This document shows positions 42,547 through 54,639 of a DNA stretch of 64,000 bases, piece after piece (position 1 is the first letter of the stretch; each line of letters opens with the position of its first letter). The position numbers were made by a program, and so were the translations under genes. The notes under the pieces are model-generated. The model ran no database searches and had not been told where the DNA came from. It saw only the letters and a program-made list of their open reading frames with translations. The DNA is from Hyposmocoma kahamanoa (taxonomy: Eukaryota; Arthropoda; Insecta; Lepidoptera; Cosmopterigidae), in contig NW_020656077.1 in assembly GCF_003589595.1 (NCBI RefSeq), positions 6,508,748 through 6,572,747 of the forward strand. Direction: 5' to 3'.

Positions 42547-43540
42547 TGGTGTAGTGAGAATGGTATGACCTTAAACGCTAGTAAATGCTTTGTGGTAAGG
42601 TTTGGTAGAATGCATAACATGGTTCTTTACAAATATCACATAAACGACATTTTGATACAGGTATTGGATGAAATTCGAGATTTAGGTGTTATATTTGACA
42701 ACAAATTAACTTTTATTCCGCATATTGATAATGTTGTAAGTAGGGCCTCGCGTATGTTGGGATTCGTACTGCGAAACATTAAAAGTTTTCGAAGCTGTAA
42801 ACCCAAAATTATGTTATATAATAGCTTAGTACGCAGTATCTTGGAGTACTGCAGTGTTGTTTGGAGACCACACTACGCAACACACTCCTTACGTTTAGAA
42901 CGCATTCAAAAAAGATTTGTTTGGCACTTAATGTACTCATGTGGAATCTCCAAGAAAAAACTCTCCTCGTACCAGCGTCGTTTATCACATTTCAATGTGA
43001 TGTCTTTGGAGAAACGTAGAACTCTTTTGGATATGTCATTTGTGTCAAAAATATTTCGTCATGAAGTGGATTGCTCTCATTTGCTTCAAAAATTCAAATT
43101 GCGTGTTCCCTTTAGATATCCGCGTAACAAAATTAGTCCATTAAGTGTCCCACCTCGTAAAACTGTATTTGGCTCAAACTCACCCGTCGCAAGGTTGAGT
43201 AGAACGGTGAATGGTTTCAGTGATAGCATTGACATTCACCACGATTCACCTCTCAAGATTCGGAAGAAAATTTCTCACTTACTCGACTGTACCAAATAAG
43301 TGACCTTCAGTATATTGTGCTCCATATTGTGATCTTTATTGTTTACTTTATTTAGACACTGTTAGTTTTTAGTTTTTATTAGACATTGTTAGCTTTTAGT
43401 CAGTGCATGTTGTGTTTACCTTTAAGTGTTTGTGGCAATTAGATTATAAAATAATATATGTATATCGAATATAAGTAATATTGTACACAACGTTGGTGAA
43501 CCTAATAAATAAAATAAATAAATAATAAATAAAGAGATTT
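42547..43540 (+). mobile_element. LINE: reverse-transcriptase C-terminal part with 3' UTR
   Basis: An uninterrupted frame enters from the gap and ends at 43299 (251 codons). It begins after the RT catalytic core: WCSENGMTLNASKCFVVRFG, then LGVIFDNKLTFIPHIDNVVS, YNSLVRSILEYCSVVWRPHY, LERIQKRFVWHL, and a tail NGFSDSIDIHH..SPLKIRKKIS. This is the thumb/C-terminal order of Jockey-superfamily-like non-LTR elements. A ~200-bp UTR and an (AATA)n-type tail at 43500-43540 follow. No stop or frameshift in the visible part, so this is the best preserved retroelement here. The catalytic YADD region would be in the gap. Confidence 0.85.
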
Positions 43541-43544
43541 ACGT

Positions 43545-43865
43545 AAATAAATAAGTTCAACTTAACTTCTAACCATTACAAACTTTGACCTTTTCGGTCA
43601 ATGATTACAAATAAATACTTAGACACTAAATTAGAAAATAATATTTTTTCCACTGCGTCCGAGTAACTATTTTAAGATTGCTAAATTTGACATAAGAATA
43701 ATAATACTTTAATGTTAAAGTCGCGTCAAAGTAACAAAGTTGCTAATAAAACATCATAATTTTAACATTATAATAAGCTTACTTTGAGCGCGTCATGGTA
43801 CGAAAAGTCAATGTAAGGTTAAAGTAATATTGTTTTAAGAGGTTGTGGTAGGCCCCTGGAGGCGA
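43545..43865. repeat. family H repeat, half element
   Basis: GTAACTATTTTAAGATTGCT, ATAAAACATCATAATTTTAA and GTTTTAAGAGGTTGTGGTAG match 57420-57862, which has an F-type MITE inserted after CTATTTTAAG. Confidence 0.7.
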
Positions 43866-44629
43866 AGCGGTGCGAAAGTAAGCGACAGCTCTTGTGGCAC
43901 TTGGTACGTTGAAATCATAGCTTTGCGACGACGCAACGCTCGTGTGGCATTGCTTTAAGTAATACGTTTACGATGTACTTGTCTGCAAAGTAATTTATAT
44001 CACTTTATGTGTAACTTGTGAAAAGAACAGTGTAAAAAGGTGTTCGCTAAGGTACCTAACGTAAATCTTCAACAAGTAGATATTGTAGCGATACCTACTC
44101 AATTGACGATGTGTTTACGACATAATTCTCTTTAAATGCTTGGCAATGAGGAAGGGCCTTGAATGACAAGTAGCAAAGCGTTCTTTTATTCATTATATTG
44201 AACATAGACATATGTATAGTCTACATACGGATCTTAATTTAATAAAAGTAGAAGTTCACAAGACAGCAAAGATCAATGATGTCAACCAAAACTAGTGGGT
44301 ACTAAAGTAGGTATGTTTATTCAAATGTAAAGGCGCAGCGCGACTGGCGCGGACCGCCAAGGGCGGCGCGTGGGCTAGTGAATGCTGGCGCCACTCACCT
44401 ACCGACTTAGCATGATGTTTCTGGAAAATGCCATTATCACTGTTAAGTATTTAAATGTAAACTGAAATTTAATTTGTAAACATCGAAATAGGGACAGTAA
44501 TTCACCTAAATTTCAAGTGTGAATAAAGGAGTTTTCCACCAAAAATATTCAAATAAATAAATTAACCTATAAAAATACTTCTATTTGATTTAAAAAAATT
44601 GTAATTGACAGGTATTAAAAATAATAGTT
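43866..44629. other. unassigned DNA with GC-rich patch 44333-44395
   Basis: The patch (GCAGCGCGACTGGCGCGGAC) lies in AT-rich DNA; no inverted partner or splice signal makes it interpretable. Confidence 0.35.
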
Positions 44630-44775
44630 TATATAGCGTCTGGCACGGTAAGCTAGAAGACGTCGGTTCGAAGGAATTTTTTCTGAGTGTTCGATCTTTG
44701 TATTAATAATTATAACAAACTAGTGGAGTCATTTCACAAAAATAATTGAATATTAATTCAATAAAAATTTAAAGG
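44630..44775 (+). repeat. SINE family C
   Basis: ATAGCGTCTGGCACGGTAAG, GACGTCGGTTCGAA (B-box), GAGTGTTCGATCTTTGTATT, CATTTCACAAAAATAATTGA. Confidence 0.7.
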
Positions 44776-45827
44776 TATTAAAAATATTTTTTTTAAGAAC
44801 TCGATGTTTTTTTGTATCGATCTTTTTTTAGTAGGTAAACAAAGAAACTTTACCATGTTTTATGCTGTTTTTTCGCCGTTTAATAGCTTTTTAAGTAAAA
44901 ACTGTAAAAATTTGGATTGACAACAATAACTAAACAATAAGTAAAATTCTCGTGGCCAGAGGCAAGTACGTATTGTCTAGATTGTTTGTAGTGCAAAACG
45001 TGAGCAGTATTTTTTTTTAAATTTAATCTAAAAAATAGGTAAAGGGACTTCAAAAGCTTTGTTAAATTGAAATACTATTTTACTTGGCTGTATATATCCA
45101 TTATTCAATACGAAAACAACAACATTATTCATTAGCCAACGAAGCGTTTATTCTAAATTGCGACATTCTTTAAATCTGATCGATAGGCATAGTGTGAAAA
45201 AAATATTTGTTGAATATTGAACCTTACGTAATTAAAGTACCGACACACTATGATGGCCGTTTTGACGTTTGTCCGCTCATCAAGTTTCGTATTAATTCAT
45301 AACTACGTTGAAGGAGCTAATTGCTGTACGTTGTTGTAAATAGTGACGTGCAGTTAAAATTTATGGAATGTATAATTCTACGACACAATTCGGCATTTGT
45401 TTTTCGAAATTCGAAATTTTAAAAAATAAAATCGAATAGGGTCGTCACTTATGCGATCGCTGGCCAGCACATTTTCTATCTCCGGCAAACTCCCGTCACA
45501 GTTTCGAATTGACGATAATTTAAGTAAACATGTTTATTTTCGTTTTAATAAAATTCTTTAATCAGCTACCCCTTGCAATAATAATTCTCTTTTCTCGCCC
45601 AGTCTCGCATGTTTTCGATAATGAATTAAGATTAGACCTCAATATTGTAATCTGTCAAAACAGACATCATAGCGTGCCGGTACTGTAGGGTCGAGGTAAA
45701 ATATGCATTTTAAAAAGTGACAGATTGCGTAGCTTTGACTATGGCTCAATGTACTGTAAATATTAATAGGTCGGTGCACGTCGCTGTGTTTATTTTGTAT
45801 TCAACAGTTTGCTTCAAGGTGAGTTAA
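44776..45827. other. unassigned AT-rich DNA
   Basis: Nothing recognised. Confidence 0.4.
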
Positions 45828-45880
45828 TATTGGTAACAGTAGAGCTTTTGTGAAAGAGTTTTGTCCAGGGAAGTTACTAT
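45828..45880 (+). repeat. family B head fragment
   Basis: AACAGTAGAGCTTTTGTGAA and GAGTTTTGTCCAGGGAAGT only. Confidence 0.6.
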
Positions 45881-46002
45881 GTCTTCTTAGTAATAAACAA
45901 CGCATTTGCCTTTTGGTAACTTTTGTGATTATAAAGCTTTTTCTTGGAAAAATGACAATTATGCTGATTTTGCACAACAATAATTGTAACTTTTTTTATA
46001 AA

Positions 46003-46310
46003 AAAAACCGACCTCGAAACTTCGTGGAATTACGTCTATTTGTCAAGTTCATTGAAATTATACCGTAAAAGTTATTACCGGAAAATGCGTAAACTGGATT
46101 CATCCCCTACTTTGTTATAGGTACTTAGATGTGGAATACTTTTTTGAAATTTGTAATATGAGACCAATATTGAGGTATCCTCTTTCCATAAAAATAAGAA
46201 TAAATAAAAATCGGCTCACAAATGCCGTAATAATCGCGTAATATATACACACAAAAAACAAACGAATTAAGAACCTCCTCCTTTTTTAAAGGCGGTTAAT
46301 AAAACTGAAA
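46003..46310 (+). repeat. MITE family D
   Basis: AAACCGACCTCGAAACTTCG to CTCCTCCTTTTTTAAAGGCG; contains CGGAAAATGCGTAAACTGGA. Confidence 0.75.
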
Positions 46311-46429
46311 CTAAATAAGACATAAAAAAAACCGCATATAGGGGGTTGTAGATCTGGTTATGATGATTCCAGTTATGTTAATAACACAATTTCGCTAAAA
46401 ATGTCGATTACGTTGTTCATGAGAAGGAC

Positions 46430-46505
46430 GACAGTACTGCCACATTATCCGTTTCTGCCGTCAAGCAGTAATGTGTGTTGCTGCGTTCCTGTAGGTTAAG
46501 GCGGC
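46430..46505 (+). repeat. family B fragment
   Basis: ACAGTACTGCCACATTATCC and GCCGTCAAGCAGTAATGTG. Confidence 0.6.
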
Positions 46506-46589
46506 CTTTTCACCAGAGATGTGCGAGGTAGTCAGGCGATGCGAATTGACTCTTTTCAGCTATGCGAGGGGCGGGGTACAGTGTGGTAA

Positions 46590-46615
46590 CATAACGCACA
46601 CACTCTAAATAGGGC
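46590..46615 (-). repeat. SINE family A tail fragment
   Basis: TAACGCACACACTCTAAATA only. Confidence 0.45.
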
Positions 46616-46698
46616 TACACATTCCTGGTAACTCATCAGTGATACATAACTTATAAATATCAACTCTCGTTTACACTGAAATATAGACTGCATTCACC

Positions 46699-46900
46699 TG
46701 CCTTCGCGGCCGTACGGTTATCATGCTGGACTGCCACGCAAGAGGTCTCGGGTTCGATTCCCGAGGCGGGAGAAATATTTGTATGTCCTACATTTATTTA
46801 TCTCGTGAGTTTGGGCGTAATTTGTGTTTGTCTATGTGTGTCCATGGCACTCGCGACACAGGGTCTCCCTTGTGCGGTGCTATGAGTGTGTACGTTAAAA
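46699..46900 (+). repeat. SINE family A, full-length
   Basis: Head TGCCTTCGCGGCCGTACGGT with B-box GGTTCGATTCCC, body and GTGTGTACGTT end with poly-A. Confidence 0.85.
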
Positions 46901-47165
46901 AATAGACAGCGCCTACAACTGACTTGTGTGCACGTCTTCGTATATTCCAAAAATATTCTGTATTTATTGTAATAAAGATAATCAGTCTAACAATGGCGTG
47001 CTGTTCGGCGTGGCGTAATATGCGCATACGCCCCCCATGTCGGCTGCTCGAACGTTGACAAAGAGGCTTTCTGAGACGAAATCGGCGACCTGCTGCAATC
47101 ACTCCCAACAACAGAGTATAGATACATAGATGGCGATTTGAACGGCCATGTTGGTGTCACCCACT

Positions 47166-47228
47166 TTCCGTTAACCAATTTCAATAAAACTTCATGAAAT
47201 TCCACAAACTTCGTCGGTTTTTTATGGA
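47166..47228 (-). repeat. MITE family D end fragment
   Basis: CCGTTAACCAATTTCAATAA and ACAAACTTCGTCGGTTTTTT. Confidence 0.6.
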
Positions 47229-47428
47229 AAAGTTATAATTATATAAAATTTATAATTATACTAAAGTTGCATAATCGAATTCTAAAACTTATGAATACTG
47301 TGAAAATATAATTATCTGTATCAACAAAAAATAGCTTTACTCATGGTATTTGCGCTTCAATTGTAAGCAAATTCAAAGAAAATGGCAGTACCTGAAGGAT
47401 TCACGATTAGTCAGATGGGTATTATAAC

Positions 47429-47757
47429 CTAACATACTTATTGAGAATAAGTTTGAGAAAACGGTTCCGTGGCAATTAACTTTTGTATTCCCTCGTACCA
47501 CGTAAAATCTATTTTTAAAATACTAGTATAGTACGACCCTCTGACTGAAGTTTACAAAATTGCACGCATCCCAAAAAGCTTTTACCACCTATATTAATTA
47601 AGAAATGTACGAATGAACCACTCTTCCTCTTACTTTTAAAAAAAATCTCTACTTTTCCAAATATCCTTTATGAATCCAACATTGAAAAACAGAAAGGGGT
47701 TTTTTTAATCAAATGGACTTGCTCTTGACCATTACCTAGATCTGGAGCAAAGATCCG
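47429..47757. repeat. left arm of ~330-bp inverted repeat pair
   Basis: Aligns throughout with the reverse complement of 50160-50492: ACTTATTGAGAATAAGTTTG, CGTACCACGTAAAATCTA, AGTACGACCCTCTGACTGAA, ATGGACTTGCTCTTGACCA. Identity is high but not perfect, with small indels. Confidence 0.8.
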
Positions 47758-48029
47758 ATCTTCGATGGAACGAGCTCGCCCAGACGATGTCTATTCAGTC
47801 GCACCTTGAAGATACTCGGGTTGTATGTGCTCGGAAATACAGTCGGAGGCAGGGAATTCTGTTCCTGGAATGAGTGCGTAATAAAAGATGATGACCGTTG
47901 TCATGAACACAAATAAGTACCGTTTAGAGATTGCGCCGCCAATTTGCCAAGCCACCGCTGCCGATGAATTTCACCAGCATCAAATCGGCGTGGCGAAAAT
48001 TTATTTATATTTAGTTATAAGGTATTTAA
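47758..48029. other. unassigned DNA
   Basis: GGAACGAGCTCGCCCAGACG at 47769 recalls a LINE-associated motif, but no protein support was found. Confidence 0.35.
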
Positions 48030-48215
48030 TTAATAACTATTGTAACTATAGTGAAAAAATAGGGTGGTTTGCATTAATATTAGACATAACTGGTTGAAGA
48101 CTGTACCACCTCAGTCAACCGTGACCATGCGACCTGTAAAGGGCCCGAAACGTCGGTTTGTTTGAAAAAAAAACAAATATACGCGATTTAAATCCGGAAA
48201 AGTAGTTTCATTTCC
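48030..48215 (+). repeat. interspersed repeat with hammerhead-like core, copy 3
   Basis: GCATTAATATTAGACATAAC, CAGTCAACCGTGACCATGCG, ACCTGTAAAGGGCCCGAAAC, then GTCGGTTTGTTTG and GCGATTTAAATCCGG. Core at 48132-48151. Confidence 0.65.
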
Positions 48216-48839
48216 TATATTTAGTTAATTATTTACTATATTTTACAACACAATACAATTAAAGTGAACTAATACGTTCCTGTCTACGTACATCCTATTC
48301 ATGCTAGATTGAACTGGGGAGGCATACTCGCTACATCTCCCGCTAGATGACGCATGAATGCAGGTGCCCTTGGACAGTAAAATCTTTGAAATAGGAATAC
48401 AAAGGTTGATTTGTACATTGTTTTAGTGTTTTTTTAATGCCGCCGCCTGTCAAAAAATTTTCTTACGATCGACGCACATCTGTAGTAATTACCATGTTAT
48501 AACCAGATCACCTTATATTGACAAGGTTTCTTACAATAATGTATATAAACTTTAACCTCGGTGCATGCATAGTTACTTCAACCAGAGAAAACGGTATTTT
48601 AAAAAGGACAGGCAAAAAGAATTCGTAACAAGCGAAAAGAAATATAGTAAGCGATAAATATTTCCATGTTTGTAGCACAGAGCCGAGTCTTGCTTACCAA
48701 ACTGGAGAACAGGTGTAATGTTATTCGTATGTATGATGTATGTAAAAACTATTTCATATTTCAAAAATATTTCAGATGTTCAGCAGAGTAGATGATATAA
48801 TTACTGAGACCTGACTCGATTGCCTGCAATAGCCAATTT
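48216..48839. other. unassigned DNA
   Basis: Nothing recognised. Confidence 0.4.
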
Positions 48840-48985
48840 TTTTAAGAGACCACAGACTTGCCTGTCTATTACAGATACAGTGCCACTTAGTGCTTTAAAT
48901 CACATAGATCTGAGGGGCACTGTCGCTGCGCCTGTCACCCAGAGATATAAGTTGACAAGTTTCATGTGCCTGTACTTTCATCAAC
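48840..48985 (-). repeat. family B repeat, partial
   Basis: GTGCCACTTAGTGCTTTAAA, GCGCCTGTCACCCAGAGATA and AGTTGACAAGTTTCATGTGC. Confidence 0.7.
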
Positions 48986-49154
48986 TTCACCAATTGGATA
49001 ATAATCAGGATAAATATAAAATATAGTTCATAATATGTATAATATGCATAATGAAAACGTTCATAAAAAAAAGTCGATATCAGGCGTTGACGCTGACGAT
49101 TTTATGATACCGACCAATAAATAGCAAATTAGTAGTAACGCTCCGTTTAACAGC

Positions 49155-49290
49155 AGTAGAGCTGTCGACGAACAAGTCGTGGGCCTGATGGTAATCTATA
49201 CGCCTGTCCATAATGGTTGCAGTGCTATTCACAGCTTTAAATCGCAAAGACCTGACGGGTCACCCTGAGACATAAGTCGACAAGTCCCTC
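49155..49290 (-). repeat. family B repeat, partial
   Basis: CGAACAAGTCGTGGGCCTGA, ACGCCTGTCCATAATGGTTG and GACATAAGTCGACAAGTCCC. Confidence 0.7.
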
Positions 49291-50159
49291 CTGGTATAAA
49301 GCGGTCCTCGAATAGCGAACTTTAGGTCAAAAACGTCCCAAATGGAGATTGCAGATGCGTCAGAAGGATGGCGTAAAGAAAGTGACGCAGAACCGAGAAG
49401 TGGCAGAAACTGAAGGAGGCCTGTACCGACAAGGTTAACAACGGTTAGAAAGAATATAATACTTTTCTGGTGAATGAACATTCTTAAGGTTGATGTGTAT
49501 TTACGTATGTGTTTATTGTGAAACCCAAGAGCCGCCAGTTACCTTATCTAACGTATTAGCAAAGGGCGAACGCTGCCAGCATCTTGGGCGCCTGGCCGCG
49601 GCGACCTATTTTATTTATTTATTTTAGTCCTAGTTTTAGTTTTTAGTATTTTAGCATTTATTGTATTTTTATACCTTACCTATCTAAATAAGCAAGTGGA
49701 ATCGAGGCGATGTTACAAATGTCGTGATGTTTAAATTTTTGCAAAGCTGTACGAGTTTTATTCACCATAGTGTAAACCAATGTATTCTAATAATATATTT
49801 AATACATGTAAACATCCACTATATGTATGTTGTAATGAATTTTGCGATATTTATTCAAATTTAGCGCCGTAATTCAATGTTTATCTACACACTTATTCAC
49901 CTATGCAGCTGCGAGTGTAATAATAAATGAGCGTCTCCCTCTACCCCATCCCCATAGACCCCCACTTGCATTTCCTCGAAACGTTCGCGGGTCTCGATCT
50001 ATACAGCTTTCTATTAAAATCTAGATAGACGTGGAAATGAAAATCCCTCTCATTACTATTCGAATGAGCGAACAAAATTACGCTTGAAATTGTCTTTATT
50101 TACTGGGCTACCATGCATGTAAATAAATATTATACGTTACGAGGCTATTGCTCCAGAGC
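49291..50159. other. unassigned DNA
   Basis: A T-rich TTTATTTATTTTAG run at 49613-49660; no gene recognised. Confidence 0.35.
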
Positions 50160-50492
50160 TAGGTAGTGGTCAAGAGCAAGTCCATTTAATTAAAAAAAAC
50201 CCTTTCTATTTTTCAATGATTGTTTTATAAAGGATATTTGGAAAATTGGAGACAGAAACTGCAGAAGATAAGAGATTTTTTTTAATAGTGAGAGGAAGAC
50301 TGGTTCATTCGTACATTCCTTACTTAATAATTTATCTAAGTAAAAGTTTTTTGGGACGCAGGCAATTTTGTAAACTTCAGTCAGAGGGTCGTACTATACT
50401 AGTATTTTAAAAGTAGATTTTACGTGGTACGAGGGAATATAAAAGTTATTTGCCACGGAACCGAATTCTCAAACTTATTCCCAATAAGTATA
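50160..50492. repeat. right arm of ~330-bp inverted repeat pair
   Basis: Reverse partner of 47429-47757. Either two independent copies of one repeat or the terminal arms of one ~3.06-kb element. Confidence 0.8.
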
Positions 50493-50494
50493 TA

Positions 50495-50715
50495 AAAAAG
50501 TGGGTGACATCCAATAAACCGAATTCATCTCCTAATTTGACACCTTTAGAGGTGGAATATTTTTTTCAAATTGCAATAGGACCACCACTGAGGTACCCGC
50601 TTTGCAACAAAACAAGACTCATCGAAAGCGCTTTGCAAATGTTGCAGTAAGCGCGTAACACAAAAAAAAGTAGTCGAATTGAGAATCTCCTCCTTTTTTG
50701 AAGTCGGTCAAAAAT
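50495..50715 (+). repeat. MITE family D, 3' two thirds
   Basis: CCGAATTCATCTCCTAATTT, TTTAGAGGTGGAATATTTTT and CTCCTTTTTTGAAGTCGGTC. Directly abuts the inverted-repeat arm. Confidence 0.75.
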
Positions 50716-51650
50716 AACTTATCAACTTAGGTACACACAATTGCTTTACATGTATTAAAATGTTTAAATACTAAATTAATTGTGAAAGCTGAGTAACGTC
50801 ATCTTTAATATTCTTTCGTTGCAAATTAGAAAAAATAGAGTATCGTATTTGAGTGTGGCCAACAAATGGCAGCTATTACATTTTTGTCAAGGTTATTGCT
50901 CTTATTCAGGCGTTGCAGTTGATTGTATGTCCAGTAACATATTACGAGTATAATAAAATCGCCTAACTACTGTAAATTTAATATTTTAAAGTAAAAGATA
51001 GTGCTAAAACGTTATTTAGTTTCAAAAATAAATATAAAAAAATGCCATCTATACAATTTATTGCAAACTAACAAATCACAAAGTACTTATTGAGAAATTT
51101 TTGATTTGCGAGTGAAAATAAATTTTAACTTTAAATTCATAAAATGCTGTTTAAATAGTTTTAGGTTTCTTTTTTATATTTTTTACATTGGCTATGATTT
51201 TTTACATCTTATTTAGTATGATATACCTTAAATTATCGAGATTCCATACTTCATAGGTATTTTATCCAAGTAACGCCATCTACTTTTTTAAATATGTACT
51301 AAAGTTAATTTGTGAGTTACCTATGAAATAAAGGTTATTTGAGTCTTAAGTTAACACTTTTTCCGACTGGCCTCAACGCTACTCCGTGTCGATAAGTGTA
51401 GTGACGCCTTAAAACAGCGGTCGGCAATGAGATTGCGCCGAGACACGGTTCGGCGACTAGAATACCTAAATAAACAGGAACAAAACTGTTTTATGAGAGA
51501 TAATTTACTTTTACTGAGAATTTACATAACATTCCGATAGAAGAGAAAAATACATTGAATAGATTTTATTTTATGACCGCAATTTCCCTAAGGAGTTTTT
51601 TTCTATTCTTTTTATAATATCAGTGTTGTCACCTGGTATTATAAAAATAA
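50716..51650. other. unassigned AT-rich DNA
   Basis: Nothing recognised. Confidence 0.4.
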
Positions 51651-51710
51651 TAAACCGATCTCAAAAGTTTGCTTATCGGTTATTGTAGATTTCCATGAAA
51701 TCCCCTCATC
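51651..51710 (+). repeat. MITE family D end fragment
   Basis: AAACCGATCTCAAAAGTTTG followed by a short decayed stretch. Confidence 0.45.
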
Positions 51711-51806
51711 ATTCTGAGTTCTTGGTGACAACGAGACTGTTACGGACTCCTTTGTACATTTTATATTTTCTTTTCCGGTGTCATGGTGACGGTGAATTGT
51801 TGATTA

Positions 51807-52990
51807 CATCATCATCATCAGCCTATCGCAGTCCACTGCTGGACATAGGCCTCCCCCAATGCGCGCCATTTCGCCCGGTCCTCAGGTTGTCGCATCCACT
51901 TTCCGTCAGCAACCTTTCGCAGGTCGTCACTCCACCTGGCCAGAGAGCGTCCTACACTACGTTTACCGAGTCGCGGTCTCCAATCTAGAACTCGTTTTCT
52001 CCATCGGTTGTTGGTTCTTTCATTGGTTCCATAGCTCGCTGAGCGACTTTAAATTGGTGGACTAGCCGTATCGTGAGTGTCCACGTGTCGGCTCCGTAAA
52101 TGATTACAGGCAGGAAGCACTTTTGAAAACCATTGTTTTCATACTTTGTGGTATACATGACGAGAAGACTCGACGTAGCTTCCCAAACACTGCCCATCCA
52201 AGCCGAATCCTTCTCCTGGCTTCCTTCTCGAAATTGTTTCTACCTAACTGCAGAATCTGCCCGAGGTATTCGGAAACAACTTCAAGAAGTTGGCCATTTA
52301 CGATTATTGGCCTCAGGACCATGTGATCATTGATCATGACTTTGGTCTTTGTCCAAGTTCATGTCGAGACCAATACGTCGCGAGGCGGACGCTAGGCCGT
52401 CCAGCATCTGCTGTAGTTCCTCCAGCGACTCCGCCATCAGGACTATGTCATCTGCAAATCGCAAGTGTGAGATGTACTCGCCGTTTTGTGTTAATGCCCA
52501 TACTTTTCCAGTCCAGCGGCTTAAACATATCCTCCAATGCGGCTGTGAACAGTTTCGGGGTTATGACATCCCCCTGTCGCACTCCTCTGCGTAATTGGAT
52601 GACATCTCAGCACTTCTATGTAACGATAGTCCACTTGGCACCGATGTAAGGATTCCAAGACAGCCCAGGTTTCGACGGAATCAAAAGCCTTCTCATAGTC
52701 CACAATGGCTAGACCCAAGGGCCGATTATGCTCTTCTGACTTCTGTATAATCTGCCTCACTGTGTGTATTTGGTCTATGGTGCTGTATCTCCGTCGAAAC
52801 CCGGCCTGCTCCGGGGGCTGAAATTTGTCGAATCTTCTGGAGGACGATTAGAAAACAGCTTATGTACATGGCTCAGGAGTGAGATGGGTCTGTAGTTTTT
52901 AAGTAAATATTTGTCTCCTTTTTTGAAAAAGAGAACTGCAATACTCCTGTTCCACGTTTTAGGAGTTCTCCCACATTGAATGATGGAGTT
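51807..52990 (-). mobile_element. RTE-like LINE, decayed reverse-transcriptase region
   Basis: Reverse strand in order: [68 protein letters not shown], a deletion, HLRFADDIVLMAESLEELQQ (catalytic F-A-D-D at 52447-52458), SRRIGLDMNLDK, MINDHMVLRPIIVNGQLLEV, YGADTWTLTIRLVHQFKVAQ, a second deletion, LDWRPRLGKRSVGRSLARWS, GEAYVQQWTAIG, stop at 51818 and a (GAT)n tail. At least three frameshifts and two internal deletions make it a pseudogene. Longest LINE here that reaches the RT catalytic box. Confidence 0.9.
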
Positions 52991-53004
52991 AAATGGATGA
53001 CAGG

Positions 53005-53080
53005 ATTACACTTCCAAACCGGAACGCAGTAATGTGAGCAATGCCCTGGACGAACTCTTTCACAACTCTACTGCTACTAA
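53005..53080 (-). repeat. family B fragment
   Basis: CAAACCGGAACGCAGTAATG and CCCTGGACGAACTCTTTCAC. Confidence 0.65.
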
Positions 53081-53665
53081 AAATATGATTGATTCACCAA
53101 ATACTACCGTGGCAACTAATTATTTATGGATAAATGGATGCTTTTGTACTGCTTTTATTTTTGTTCCATCTTGGCGTAGCTCGGAATAAAAAGCACCACA
53201 AAGGGCTAGTCTAGTAATTATCAGATGAATGCCTTAACTATAATTCATGTCATGATCGGGCAAACTGAAGGTCCTGCTTGTATAGTCTAAAAAGAACTTG
53301 ACGCAAAAATAACTTGTTTTCGAATAGACACTCCCTGTTATTGTCTTTTAATGACACCTGTGCCACATCGAAGCACTTAAATGGACAAGAGACATGACGC
53401 AGAGCCACGAATGACAATCTTGTTTGATTTATACGTCCATTGTGAAGACAGACGCATTTAATTGCAAAATAAGGTCAACGAGTCACAGACGAGCCGCTAC
53501 GAAACCTTTAATTATATTGGTGCAATCAATAATGTTCTGGGTGGCAGCTTTGGCCTCGCTGGACTATTGAATTAAATTTTATAAAATAAATAAATATTAG
53601 ACAATATCTCATACGTTGCTTTGATCACAAAGTAAGTAGCTAAAGCACTTGTATTATGGAAATTG
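53081..53665. other. unassigned DNA
   Basis: Nothing recognised. Confidence 0.4.
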
Positions 53666-53872
53666 ACTGTCTCCGTAGCCGAACGGTTACCATCCTGGAC
53701 AGTCATGCAGAGGTTCCGGATTCAATTCCTGGGCCAGGAGAAATATTTGTATGGCCTACGCTTATTTCTCTCTCGAGTTTGGGTGGAATTTTGGATTGTC
53801 TATGTATGCGTCCATGGCATCCGCGGTATAGGGTTTCCTTAGTACGGGGATATGTGTGCGTTAAAAAATAAA
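53666..53872 (+). repeat. SINE family A, full-length
   Basis: TGTCTCCGTAGCCGAACGGT head, slightly altered B-box (GATTCAATTCC), body and GTGTGCGTTAAAAAATAAAA end. Confidence 0.85.
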
Positions 53873-54439
53873 ATAAACCAGTGACGGTACCACAAACACC
53901 CACACCCGAGTCAATTTCTATTTTACACTGATCTGGAATTGAATCAGAGACTTCAGAGATGGCGACACCATGAAAACAGGAGGTTGTCAAATTATGCATG
54001 GCATAATTTACAATAGCTGCGGTTTCCGATGTCGATTTTTAATTGACAACAATGTTATTCACGTAGCTTAAGTTCCTCGATTAAGTATGCAACGACGCTT
54101 CTAACAACTCTATAAACTTCGGATCCAAGAATGTTGTTGCCTTTTTAATAAAGTGAATCAGTTCAAAATACTGCATTTATGTTCATAAATAATTAAACAC
54201 TAGTTTCTGCAATAACAAGTTCAGATCAATACACGTTTTGGGTAACTGAGTACGCTTTCTAATTTACAACTTCCGTTAACAGTTTTATGAGTTTACACCT
54301 TGTTTATTTCGTGAAGCGTGTACATGCATTAGTTGTATTTTTTATTAGGATGTCTGTATCTTTTGTTAGGGCTGAGGAGAATTTAGATATAATTTTACTC
54401 AATGTGATAAAGCAGTAGGCTGGCCTTATCTGTCGAAGA
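53873..54439. other. unassigned DNA
   Basis: Nothing recognised. Confidence 0.35.
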
Positions 54440-54600
54440 ACTGATAACCGAGAACGCCACGGCTCGGCAAACGTAGTGGAGGGCGCCCTCTGGATTGGAG
54501 GTGAGGATTTGCGAAAGATTGAAGACTGCTGGCAGCAGATGGATGCGAGAAGCTGAGGACCGATTGAAATGGCGCGCATTGGTAGAGACGCATTGGTAGT
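54440..54600 (+). pseudogene. RTE-like LINE C-terminal fragment
   Basis: CGGCTCGGCAAACGTAGTGG gives RLGKRSGGRPL, then with frameshifts the KWRALGE-type end. Same module as 51807-52000 but on the opposite strand and more decayed. Confidence 0.6.
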
Positions 54601-54639
54601 ATGTTTAGACTAGCCGGTCGGACGCGACGTGCATCCATC

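Noticed and set aside
42061..43299. A single 412-codon frame spanning the N gap
   Set aside because: The first part is translated (GT)n and 400 Ns. Only 42547-43299 is real coding sequence, and it belongs to a LINE.
51695..51988. A 97-codon + strand protein
   Set aside because: It is the antisense of the RTE-like LINE C-terminus.
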